Notes under the pieces: model-generated
What the model was told of the DNA's origin: nothing
The model's database searches: none
What the model saw: the letters and a program-made list of their open reading frames with translations, nothing else
Source: JAWLCQ01 sp041687095
GTDB taxonomy: Bacteria > Planctomycetota > Phycisphaerae > SM23-33
Length of the DNA: 6,759 bases
Reading direction: 5' to 3'
NCBI GenBank assembly: GCA_041687095.1
Contig: JAWLCQ010000230.1
Location: 1-6,759 of the forward strand
Made by a program: the position numbers and the translations under genes
Part shown: piece after piece, positions 1 to 5,877 of the stretch
How the letters are laid out: each line of letters begins with the position of its first letter
How positions within the stretch are numbered: the stretch's first letter is position 1

Positions 1-20
1 GTCGCAGGCCCCCCCTCCTG

Positions 21-46
21 CGCCGGGGGTCTCCTGCCCCCCGGCG
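21..46. repeat. Hairpin repeat, GGGGGTCTCCTG family, copy 1
   Basis: A perfect 9-bp stem (21-29 with 38-46) encloses an 8-nt loop. The 26 bases match the reverse complement of 193-218 at 21 positions. Four of the five differences are paired changes within the stem (CC/GG here, TT/AA there), so pairing is kept. The two are therefore inverted copies of one hairpin family. Confidence 0.7.
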
Positions 47-102
47 TCCTGGAGGGGTGAGGGACGCCTCCGCGTCAGCGTCGTTGGAGCGCCCCCATCG
101 CG

Positions 103-140
103 GCGGCGGCCTGGTCCTGAGCTTGTCGAAGGGCCGCCGC
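103..140. repeat. Hairpin carrying the CCTGAGCTTGTCGAAG motif
   Basis: A 9-bp stem (GCGGCGGCC at 103-111 with its complement at 132-140) encloses a 20-nt segment containing CCTGAGCTTGTCGAAG. From memory, that motif, often seen as CTTCGACAAGCTCAGG on the other strand, is a common dispersed intergenic repeat in many environmental bacteria. Its function is unknown to me. Confidence 0.6.
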
Positions 141-192
141 GACCGAAGCGCCGCCATAACGCTGTCGCGGAAGCGTTCCGCACGTTCCGGGA

Positions 193-218
193 CGTTGGGG
201 GTCAGGAGACCCCCAACG
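193..218. repeat. Hairpin repeat, GGGGGTCTCCTG family, copy 2 (inverted)
   Basis: A perfect 11-bp stem (193-203 with 208-218) carries the loop AGGA. It lies about 100 bases beyond the lipoprotein stop on that gene's transcript. No T-tract follows on the minus strand, so it is better read as a repeat than as a classical terminator. It is an inverted relative of 21-46. Confidence 0.7.
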
Positions 219-222
219 CACG

Positions 223-312
223 CGCTTGAGGCGTCGCTCGCGCTTGAGGCGTCGCTCGCGCTTGAGGCGTCGCTCGCGCTTGAGGCGTCGCTCGCGCTCG
301 AGGCGTCGGGGA
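223..312. repeat. 18-bp minisatellite, four perfect units plus a degenerate fifth
   Basis: The unit CGCTTGAGGCGTCGCTCG runs perfectly at 223-240, 241-258, 259-276 and 277-294, and decays in 295-312. Identical units suggest recent expansion or ongoing homogenisation. Because 18 is a multiple of three, the array reads as a six-residue repeat in any stop-free frame (LEASLA on the plus strand, RERRLK on the minus). It starts five bases past the stop codon of the lipoprotein, so it is transcribed as that gene's 3' tail if transcription continues. Confidence 0.9.
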
Positions 313-316
313 CGGG

Positions 317-1318
317 CTACGGTCCGCCGAACTGCTTGCGGTAGTCCTCGACGAGGCGGGGCAGGTCCGGGTCGGTCGGGTCGAGGGACTGGAGCTGCTG
401 GAGGGTGGTGGAGGCGGCCTGGCGGTCGTTGATGCGGATCTGCATGCGGGCGTTCTGGACCAGCACCTCGCGGTAAGGGGGCGGGGGCTCGGGCGTGTCG
501 GGGGCGTCGGACGCCCCGGCCGTCGTGGGCCCGTAAGACCGCGGCGGGCCCGTCAGTTCCCCGTCGACCGGCAGGACGGTGGGGGTGATGGCGCAGGCGT
601 CGCGGTGGATGATCAGCCGGTCCATCCCGGGGGAGCGCTGCTCCTCGTAGACGGCCATGCCCGCGGACTGGCGGGCGCGGAAGATCATCTCGCCCGTGCG
701 GGCGTTCTGGGCGTAGTACGTCACCTCGCACGTCGCCGTCAGCCGCTCCCGCGAGCGGAACACCTGCTCCAGGTGCGAGCGGTTCGTGCCCAGCACGTCC
801 ACCAGCACGAAGAGGATGGCGTCGGGGTCCTCCCCGACCACCACCAGCTCGTCGTGCCTCGCCTTCATCTCCAACGCCGCCCGCAGGTAGTCGAAGTCCT
901 CCGACGTGGGCGAGGTGTGCGTGTAGTAGCTGTCCCGCACGCGGATGCTGGTCGAGGCCCCCCCGCTGATGTTGCAGGAGTCGTTGAGGTCGCGGTAGGG
1001 GACGGCCGTGTTGCGCTCGGAGCTGTTGAGCCCCCCGCTGGCGGAGAGGTTGACGGTCTCGAACCCGGGGAAGCTGATGTTGCCCCCCCCGACGTGAGCG
1101 ATGGACTGAACGGCGATCTGCACCCGCCGCCCCCGCAACTCGGGCAGCTTCATCCGCGAGAGCGTGTAGCGCACGCTCCCCGCGATCAGCCGCTGCTCCT
1201 CGTCGAACCGCTTGCCGCCACCGTGCGAGGGGATGCCGCGGAAGTCCCCGCACCCCCCACACAGCACCAATACCGCAAGCCCCACCGCCGCCGCCGTGGA
1301 GCGATTCGCACCGTACAT
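317..1318 (-). CDS. Predicted lipoprotein of unknown function
   Basis: This is a 333-residue protein. The start ATG is supported by AGGAAGAGG upstream, leaving 6 bases. Residues 1-22 form a lipoprotein-type signal: a positive N-region (R6), a hydrophobic core at about 9-19, then a C-G-G-C lipobox with Cys23 as the likely lipidated residue. The -3 cysteine makes the lipobox slightly atypical. The mature part has a region of alternating hydrophobic strands at about 150-215, containing DAILFVLVDVLGTN and YYAQNARTGEMIF. This faintly recalls CsgG/LpoB-like periplasmic lipoproteins, but that resemblance is weak. A proline-rich linker (TPEPPPP) then leads to a C-terminal helical pair at about 280-330 that could be one TPR-like hairpin. 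The gene is divergent from the mannosidase, with 206 bases between the starts. I do not recognise the family, and envelope anchoring is the only role the sequence supports. Confidence 0.82.
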   Translation of the reverse strand: MYGANRSTAAAVGLAVLVLCGGCGDFRGIPSHGGGKRFDEEQRLIAGSVRYTLSRMKLPELRGRRVQIAVQSIAHVGGGNISFPGFETVNLSASGGLNSSERNTAVPYRDLNDSCNISGGASTSIRVRDSYYTHTSPTSEDFDYLRAALEMKARHDELVVVGEDPDAILFVLVDVLGTNRSHLEQVFRSRERLTATCEVTYYAQNARTGEMIFRARQSAGMAVYEEQRSPGMDRLIIHRDACAITPTVLPVDGELTGPPRSYGPTTAGASDAPDTPEPPPPYREVLVQNARMQIRINDRQAASTTLQQLQSLDPTDPDLPRLVEDYRKQFGGP

Positions 1319-1394
1319 GGCCGTCCTCTTCCTGCCGGGCCCGCCGTCACGCTTTGGCCCGTGCCACCCTTTTCGGTTGCGTCGGTCTCAAAAC

Positions 1395-1423
1395 ATTACA
1401 CGACTTGCAAATTCCCCCGTAAA
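1395..1423 (-). promoter_or_regulatory. Candidate sigma70-type promoter of the lipoprotein gene
   Basis: On the minus strand, TTTACG (1423-1418) and TGTAAT (1400-1395) are separated by exactly 17 bases. They match the consensus hexamers at 4/6 and 5/6. Transcription would begin near 1388, giving a leader of about 70 bases before the ATG at 1318. The hexamers sit in the most AT-rich part of the divergent intergenic region. I found no equally good promoter for the rightward mannosidase gene in 1319-1524. Confidence 0.45.
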
Positions 1424-1524
1424 ACGCCCCCTCGCGCCCGCGGGGTCGGCTTTCTTTCACTTTTTATGTCCCCCTCTCCCGCCCGAAAGGGCATAATCCC
1501 CCGCGCTGGAAGGAGTAACGCCCC

Positions 1525-4422
1525 ATGAAAGCCCTGAACCTTTGCGGACCCTGGGACCTGATCGAGCGGCCGCTGGCGGATGGCCCCGCCGCGGCGTTGT
1601 CCGTGCTCTGCGCCCCGGCCGACCTGTCCGTTTGCGTGCCCGGGGACGTCAGCGACGCCCTCGTGCAGGCGGGACGCGAGCCCGAGCCCCTCGTCGCCGA
1701 GAACTTCCGCCGCTTCGCCTGGGTCCAGGACCGCTCCTGGTGGTTCCGCCGCACCGTCTCCCTCCCCGCCGACTGGGCCTGGGCCTCCGCCATCGAACTG
1801 TCCCTCGACGGGCTCGACGTGCACGCCGACGTGTGGTGCAACGGCGTGCACATCGGGTCGCACCTCTCGGCGTTCCACCCCTTCCGCCGCGACATCCGCG
1901 AGCACGTGCGGTTCGGGGAGGACAACACGATCCTCGTCCGCCTCACCACCGGCCGGGAGCATGCCGAGCCCCACGCCTCCCGCCTCTGGTGCCGGGCCGT
2001 GCCCACCGAGGGCAGTCGCGGCTACCCCGACCGCGGCCTGCCCGAACGCATCTACCTCCGCAAACCCGCCTTCACCTGGGGCTGGGACTGGGCGCCGATG
2101 CTGGCGACGTGCGGCATCACCGGGACCGCTAGCCTCCGCGCCCACGCCCGCACCGAGATCACCGACGTGTCGGCCGTCACGGTCCTGGCCCCCGTGGCAC
2201 GGGCGTCCCGCCCCTGCTCCGTTGAGGCCTCACAGGCGAACCGCCTCGAAAAAGGGGACAGGCACCTCCGCGACGAACAGCGTGTCGCTACGGAGCCAGT
2301 CCCCATTTTCGATGAGGCCTCACAGGCGGACGCCGCCTTCACCACCGCCGACGCCCGCGTCCGCGTCACCGTCGAAATCGAGCACGCCACGCTCTTCGAA
2401 TCCGCCCGCGGAGACGTTTCCGTCCGCCTGACCGACGCCGACGGCCGCGAGTTCCTCGCCACCGCCCGCAACGTCTTCCTCGCCAGCGGGACGAACTTCG
2501 TGGATGTCGACGTCGAGATCCCCAACGCCCGCCTCTGGTGGCCCAACGGCAGCGGGGAGCCCCACCTCTACACCCTCCGGGCGAGCGTGACGACGGACGC
2601 GGGCGACACCGCCGAGTCCGACCCGATCCGCTACGGTGTGCGGACGGTCGAACTCGATACCGCCCCCGGGCGGTTCGCCGTCGTCGTCAACGGCGTACCC
2701 CTCTTCATCCAGGGCGGCAACTGGGTGCCGTCGGACAGCCTCTACGGCCGCATCAGCGACGAAAAGCTCCACACCCTCGTCGCCGAGGCCGCCGAAGCGA
2801 ACTTCAACTGCCTGCGCCTCTGGGGCGGGGGGCGCTTCGAGGCCGACGCCTTCTACGACGCCTGCGACGAGCGCGGGATCCTCGTCTGGCACGACTTCAT
2901 GAGCGCCTGCGCCCCGCTGCCCGCCGACGAGGACTGGTTCCGCCGCGAGTTCCTCCGCGAGGCCGACTACCAGATCCGCCGCCTCCGCTCCCGCCCCTGC
3001 CTGCTGCTGTGGTGCGGGAACAATGAGGTCTCGATGTGCGGGCCGTGGGCGGCCCAGGCCATCGAGAACCGCCGCGACCCCGCGTGGGAGCTGTACTTCC
3101 GCGACCTGCCCCGCCTCGTCCGCCAGCTCGCACCCCACGTGCCATACTGGCCCACGAGCCCCTACGGCGGCGTCAAGACCGTCAGCGACAACCGCGAGGG
3201 CGACGACCACCACTGGGTCGTCATGCGAAAGGAAAGCGAGTTCTGGTCCAACCCCTGGTACTGGGACGGGAAGGACATCCCGATCTTCAACAGCGAGTAC
3301 GGCTACGGCGGGCCGTGCTGCCTCACGAGCACCAAGCAGTACCTGGGGCTCGACGAGTCCGACCTGGCGAGCGAGGATGCCGCTTCGTCCGTGGCACGGG
3401 CATCTTGCCCGTGTGTCGCAGGGGCGTCCCGCCCCTGCCCGGAAGGTGAGCCGGCTTCGGGACCTGCGGGAGGCCCGCCGATCGACGAAGGCCGCCCTCG
3501 CCACCCCCACGGGCAAGATGCCCGTGGGACCCATGGGCGAGACGCCCATGCCACGGAGTCCATGGACGTCCTCCGCAGCGAGGTGGGCCGCCAGCACACC
3601 AACTCGTTCTACGACATCCCCCGCGTGAACCACTCCATCCGCATGCAGTACGCGGACCCCGAGGGGCTCTCGCTGGAGCGGTACATCCTGCTGGGCGGGC
3701 TGTGCCAGGGGCTCAACCTGGGCTACTCGCTGGAGAGCCTCCGCGCCAACGCTCACACGATGGGCGGGATCTTCTGGATGTACAACGACGCCTGGGGCGA
3801 GAACGGGTGGACGATCATCGACTACTACCTGCGGCGGAAGGTGTCGTACTACGGCGTGCGGCGGCGGCTGGCGCCCCGCCGCCTGGTCCTGCGCCCCGGA
3901 GGGATGGCGTTTGGCGGGGAACCGGGCGAGGTGGTCCTGCGGGCACTCAACGGCCGCCCCCAGCCGCTGGACCTCTCCGTCCGCGTGGGCTACCAGAGCT
4001 TCGACGGGAGCGAGAGCGACCTGCGGACCGTCCGCGCGACGATCCCCGGGCGGTCCAACTCCCTCGTCGCCCGCATCCCCGCCCCCGACCCCGAGCGGTG
4101 CGCGCGAGGGACCGTCGTCGCCATCCCCGAGCGCGACGAACTGGAGTGGACCTGGTGGCAGCGCTCGCCCATCCGCGAACTGAACCTGCCCCCCGTGGAG
4201 GTGTCGGTCGTCGAGGCGGCCGTGCGCGGGGAGGACCTGGACGTCACCGTCACTGCCCCCCGCTTCGCCCATGCGGTGCACCTGAACACCCCCGACGACC
4301 TGCGGGCGAGCGACCTGTACTTCGACCTCTACCCCAAGCAGCGCAAGACGGTGACCGTTCACGGCGGGGCGCAACTGCGGGCGGAGGACGTGCGGGCCCT
4401 CTGTGTAACCGGCGGATCGTAA
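1525..4422 (+). CDS. GH2 family beta-mannosidase with two repeat-derived insertions
   Basis: This 965-residue glycoside hydrolase probably removes terminal beta-D-mannose from manno-oligosaccharides (EC 3.2.1.25). The ATG follows GGAAGGAG with a 9-base gap. No signal peptide is visible, so the enzyme is probably cytoplasmic. The family order is clear. An N-terminal jelly-roll runs to about 190 (WCNGVHIGS; FTWGWDWAP near 183), followed by an Ig-like domain to about 335. The TIM barrel starts near GGNWVP (397-402) and has LRLWGGG at 430-436, then WHDFMSACAP. The acid/base is Glu501 in WCGNNE and the nucleophile is Glu591 in FNSEYG. FWMYNDAW lies near 750, and a C-terminal domain carries YFDLYPKQRKTV. 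Low-complexity, arginine/alanine/cysteine-rich stretches at about residues 224-268 and 623-677 are encoded by palindromic repeats and look inserted. Without them the length is near 865, usual for this family. Exact sugar specificity within GH2 is inferred. Confidence 0.95.
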   Translation: MKALNLCGPWDLIERPLADGPAAALSVLCAPADLSVCVPGDVSDALVQAGREPEPLVAENFRRFAWVQDRSWWFRRTVSLPADWAWASAIELSLDGLDVHADVWCNGVHIGSHLSAFHPFRRDIREHVRFGEDNTILVRLTTGREHAEPHASRLWCRAVPTEGSRGYPDRGLPERIYLRKPAFTWGWDWAPMLATCGITGTASLRAHARTEITDVSAVTVLAPVARASRPCSVEASQANRLEKGDRHLRDEQRVATEPVPIFDEASQADAAFTTADARVRVTVEIEHATLFESARGDVSVRLTDADGREFLATARNVFLASGTNFVDVDVEIPNARLWWPNGSGEPHLYTLRASVTTDAGDTAESDPIRYGVRTVELDTAPGRFAVVVNGVPLFIQGGNWVPSDSLYGRISDEKLHTLVAEAAEANFNCLRLWGGGRFEADAFYDACDERGILVWHDFMSACAPLPADEDWFRREFLREADYQIRRLRSRPCLLLWCGNNEVSMCGPWAAQAIENRRDPAWELYFRDLPRLVRQLAPHVPYWPTSPYGGVKTVSDNREGDDHHWVVMRKESEFWSNPWYWDGKDIPIFNSEYGYGGPCCLTSTKQYLGLDESDLASEDAASSVARASCPCVAGASRPCPEGEPASGPAGGPPIDEGRPRHPHGQDARGTHGRDAHATESMDVLRSEVGRQHTNSFYDIPRVNHSIRMQYADPEGLSLERYILLGGLCQGLNLGYSLESLRANAHTMGGIFWMYNDAWGENGWTIIDYYLRRKVSYYGVRRRLAPRRLVLRPGGMAFGGEPGEVVLRALNGRPQPLDLSVRVGYQSFDGSESDLRTVRATIPGRSNSLVARIPAPDPERCARGTVVAIPERDELEWTWWQRSPIRELNLPPVEVSVVEAAVRGEDLDVTVTAPRFAHAVHLNTPDDLRASDLYFDLYPKQRKTVTVHGGAQLRAEDVRALCVTGGS
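2194..2328 (+). repeat. In-frame repeat block A inside the mannosidase gene
   Basis: The block encodes about residues 224-268, in a loop of the Ig-like domain after a TDVSAVTVLAP strand. In order it holds three parts. First is a GTGGCACGGGCG-type hairpin (arms 2198-2205 and 2209-2216, one mismatch). Next is TGAGGCCTCACAGGCG (2223-2238). Then comes a 67-nt hairpin (2246-2312), followed by the same 16 bases again (2313-2328). The two 16-mers are exactly 90 bases apart, 30 codons, so the reading frame is kept and no stop arises. The 16-mer begins with the palindrome TGAGGCCTCA. The flanking direct repeats look like a target duplication or a recombination scar. Confidence 0.8.
2246..2312. repeat. 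GGGGACAGGCACC hairpin element, copy 1 (within the mannosidase gene)
   Basis: The outer arms TCGAAAA (2246-2252) and TTTTCGA (2306-2312) pair. The next arms GGGGACAGGCACC (2254-2266) and GGAGCCAGTCCCC (2292-2304) pair except for two A-A oppositions. A third A-A opposition (2253 and 2305) separates the outer and middle stems. An inner stem, GCGAC (2270-2274) with GTCGC (2284-2288), closes a 9-nt loop. Related copies lie at 6161-6223 and 6615-6677. Confidence 0.8.
3391..3554 (+). repeat. In-frame repeat block B inside the mannosidase gene
   Basis: The block encodes about residues 623-677, shortly after the catalytic nucleophile, in a loop of the TIM barrel. Four hairpins, each with an 8-bp stem and a 3-nt loop, lie at 3395-3413, 3419-3437, 3508-3526 and 3532-3550. 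GTGG precedes the first and CCAC follows the last, so the block has inverted ends. The two terminal 23-mers match as inverted copies at 19 positions, and the four differences form compensating base pairs. The middle (3438-3507) is unlike the hairpins. The peptide produced (VARASCPC, HGQDARG, GRDAHAT) is of a type I remember from other planctomycete proteins. Confidence 0.82.
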
Positions 4423-4431
4423 GGATCGCCG

Positions 4432-5139
4432 TTACGCCCGCCGGCGGCGGAGGAGGGCGAGGGCCCCGAGGGCGAGCGTGGCCAGCGTGGCGGGCTCGGG
4501 GACGCTGAAGAACTGGACCTCGCTGAGGCCGACCCCGTCGGCGTCGGTGCCGTAGCTGCTCTGAATGTCGATCAGGACGTGCCGAACGCTCGCGCCCCCG
4601 AAGCTCACGTCGGTGACGCTGTCGTAGTTGGGCTGCCCGGTCGCCTGGGCGAAGGTGAACACGCCCCCGGCGCCCGCGCCCACAAGCTGCGTCCACGTGC
4701 CCGGGGCGGCCTCGTCCGGGTTCGCCGCCGTCGAGTAGTAGATCCTGGCGGTCTGCACGCTGCGGAGCTGCCACGAACTCTGGTTGTAGTTCCATACCCG
4801 CATGCTCGCGAGGTCGTACGCCTGCCCGAGGTCGAAGGCGACCCACTGGTTGGCGACGGTGGTCTTCTGCGACAGCCAGTGCAACCCCGTCACCCCGTTG
4901 GAGTGCTCGGGGACTCCGTCGCTGTCGGCGTCGGCGAAGGCGGGGGCCGTGCCGGAAAGCCCGCTGCCGTTCACAAGCTGCCCGCCCGCGAACGAGGAGG
5001 TGTACGTGCTGCTGGCCGTCACGACGATGGGGGAGGGGTACGTGTTGATGAGGGCCGCGTGAACGGGCGAAGCGCAGAGCGCACCGATCACCGCCGCCCC
5101 GACGGCCGTCATGCAAACGAGTCTGGTCCAATACCGCAC
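4432..5139 (-). CDS. Secreted PEP-CTERM protein with a discoidin-like domain
   Basis: This is a 235-residue exported protein. A longer frame exists upstream, but GTG at 5139 is chosen because AAAGGAGG lies 5 bases before it and the protein then opens with a normal signal peptide: MRYWTR, a hydrophobic core, then SPVHA with cleavage likely after residue 28. The mature part resembles an F5/8-type-C (galactose-binding-like) domain: VTASSTYTSS at the start, a WVAFDLGQAYDLASMRVWNYN stretch in two strands, then VRHVLIDIQSS and GLSEVQFFS. The C-terminus is a classic PEP-CTERM tail: VPEP from residue 213, a hydrophobic helix, then RRRRA. In the known system such tails are processed by an exosortase, which is not in this window. 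The stop lies 9 bases from that of the mannosidase, tail to tail. The ligand is unknown; carbohydrate is a reasonable guess. Confidence 0.9.
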   Translation of the reverse strand: MRYWTRLVCMTAVGAAVIGALCASPVHAALINTYPSPIVVTASSTYTSSFAGGQLVNGSGLSGTAPAFADADSDGVPEHSNGVTGLHWLSQKTTVANQWVAFDLGQAYDLASMRVWNYNQSSWQLRSVQTARIYYSTAANPDEAAPGTWTQLVGAGAGGVFTFAQATGQPNYDSVTDVSFGGASVRHVLIDIQSSYGTDADGVGLSEVQFFSVPEPATLATLALGALALLRRRRA

Positions 5140-5199
5140 GCGAACCTCCTTTCCCGCCGCGGAGCCCGGGAGGGCTCGTTGGCCATACCTTGCACGGAT

Positions 5200-5278
5200 C
5201 CCACCCAATTCGCGGGTGGGTGCCCACTCAATTCTTGCGTGGGTTCCGTGGGTTGCGAAGCGAAGCGGAGCAACCACG
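5200..5278. repeat. Dyad cluster upstream of the PEP-CTERM gene
   Basis: CCCACCC (5200-5206) and GGGTGGG (5214-5220) form a perfect 7-bp stem around AATTCGC. A diverged second copy follows at about 5223-5243, with CCCAC and GTGGG around TCAATTCTTGC. Next comes a stem of CGTGGGTTGC (5247-5256) with GCAACCACG (5270-5278), one bulged G, around an AAGCGAAGCG loop. These sit 61-139 bases upstream of the GTG start, so they may lie in the leader or promoter of the PEP-CTERM gene. They may equally be ordinary dispersed repeats. Confidence 0.55.
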
Positions 5279-5316
5279 TCCAAGTGACACTGCCTGCGAA
5301 TTCTCTGGGATGCGTC

Positions 5317-5385
5317 TTACTGAGTATAGGGCAGGACCCGGATTTCGTCCAGCATCAACCGGAACGCCTCAGGGCCACACTCCAT
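5317..5385 (-). pseudogene. Possible C-terminal remnant of a lost gene
   Basis: The minus strand reads MECGPEAF followed by RLMLDEIRVLPYTQ and a TAA stop. The LDEIRV pattern near a C-terminus is reminiscent of the last strand of LamG or concanavalin-like domains in secreted planctomycete proteins. Upstream on the same strand the frame enters hairpin repeats, so if this was a gene, its body has been replaced or deleted. It is only 22 residues, so chance is a serious alternative. Confidence 0.2.
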
Positions 5386-5408
5386 CGTAGCGCCGCCGTC
5401 GCGGGCGC

Positions 5409-5596
5409 CACGGCTGCGCTGTTCACAGCCGTGCTCGCACGAGCACCCCCGCGGAACCTGGGTTCGGCGAACCCGGGGCGCCCGGCGAACGGGGCCTGGC
5501 GACGGCCCTGCTCGCGCCCCCGCCCGGGCTTGTCCCGGGGGAGCGAGGGGCGGGCCGGCACCAGGGGGCGGCGTGAGGGGCCCTGGGCGAGGGCCC
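5409..5596. repeat. Train of unrelated small hairpins
   Basis: Successive stems are: CACGGCTG/CAGCCGTG (5409-5416 and 5426-5433); GTGCTCG/CGAGCAC (5431-5437 and 5440-5446); CCTGGGTTC/GAACCCGGG with one G-T pair (5457-5465 and 5469-5477); CCCGGG/CCCGGG (5523-5528 and 5534-5539); GGGCCCT/AGGGCCC (5578-5584 and 5590-5596). Each is a different sequence of similar size. No gene is supported across 5386-5600. The long open frames here come from GC richness. Confidence 0.7.
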
Positions 5597-5622
5597 GTAA
5601 CACTACAACGGAAGATGTTAAC

Positions 5623-5757
5623 TGGTTGACTGGTTGACTGGTTAACTGGTGACTGGGACAGCAGTTTGCGTGGGCTGCCCGCCTGGGACTACCGGAGAGG
5701 CTCACCTGGTTGCAAGCCATTGCCGATCAACCAGTTAACCAGTTAGCCAGTCAACCA
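5623..5757. repeat. Inverted pair of TGGTTRAC octamer arrays
   Basis: The left arm (5623-5650) is built of the octamers TGGTTGAC, TGGTTGAC and TGGTTAAC, then TGGT. The right arm (5730-5757) is its reverse complement at 26 of 28 positions. The 79-base centre (5651-5729) holds no recognisable RNA or gene. The arms could fold into a long hairpin in RNA or single-stranded DNA. Confidence 0.85.
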
Positions 5758-5877
5758 AGCTTCGTTGTAGCGGTAAGCTGGCGTGGTCAAACCATGCGCC
5801 CGGCGCGACAGAGTGTCCTGTCCGGGCAGGAGAGGGTATGTAGGGGGGAAACTATTATATGACAAAGGGTTATGCGT
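5758..5877. other. Spacer leading into the AT-rich island
   Basis: No gene or clear regulatory element is seen. TCCTG and CAGGA form a small stem near 5817-5832. From about 5850 the base composition changes abruptly from GC-rich to AT-rich. Confidence 0.5.

Larger units (their letters stand above)
1..316. other. Gene-free left flank with short dyads and a minisatellite
   Basis: No convincing gene lies here. The frames that stay open do so because the DNA is GC-rich and the 18-bp tandem repeat has no stop in several frames. The stretch holds small inverted repeats: stems at 21-29/38-46, 63-67/72-76, 103-111/132-140, 167-172/176-181 and 193-203/208-218. The tandem repeat at 223-312 ends a few bases before the lipoprotein stop codon. 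No T-run follows any stem in the direction of the lipoprotein transcript, so no ordinary intrinsic terminator is visible. Confidence 0.7.

Noticed and set aside
193..218. Intrinsic terminator for the lipoprotein gene
   Set aside because: The stem is strong, but no T-run follows on the minus strand, and a related inverted copy lies at 21-46.
75..1262. A 395-codon open frame on the minus strand overlapping the lipoprotein
   Set aside because: It is a shifted frame of the lipoprotein gene, rich in arginine, proline and alanine. It has no signal peptide, and its end is just the 18-bp repeat.
2320..4374. A 684-codon open frame antisense to the mannosidase
   Set aside because: It mirrors the GC-rich third-position pattern of the true gene and shows no domain. 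The opposite strand carries all GH2 motifs.
4423..4431. Shared terminator between the convergent stops
   Set aside because: Only 9 bases separate the genes, and no stem with a T-run is visible in or next to the gap.
5140..5283. Extended N-terminus of the PEP-CTERM protein from an ATG at 5283
   Set aside because: It would bury the signal peptide behind 48 residues encoded by intergenic dyads. AAAGGAGG is placed correctly for GTG at 5139.
5617..5757. Integron attC site or tRNA in the inverted octamer region
   Set aside because: The arms are simple octamer repeats, and the GTTAACT ends do not fit the attC core. The 79-base centre has no tRNA-like arms and no integrase is nearby.
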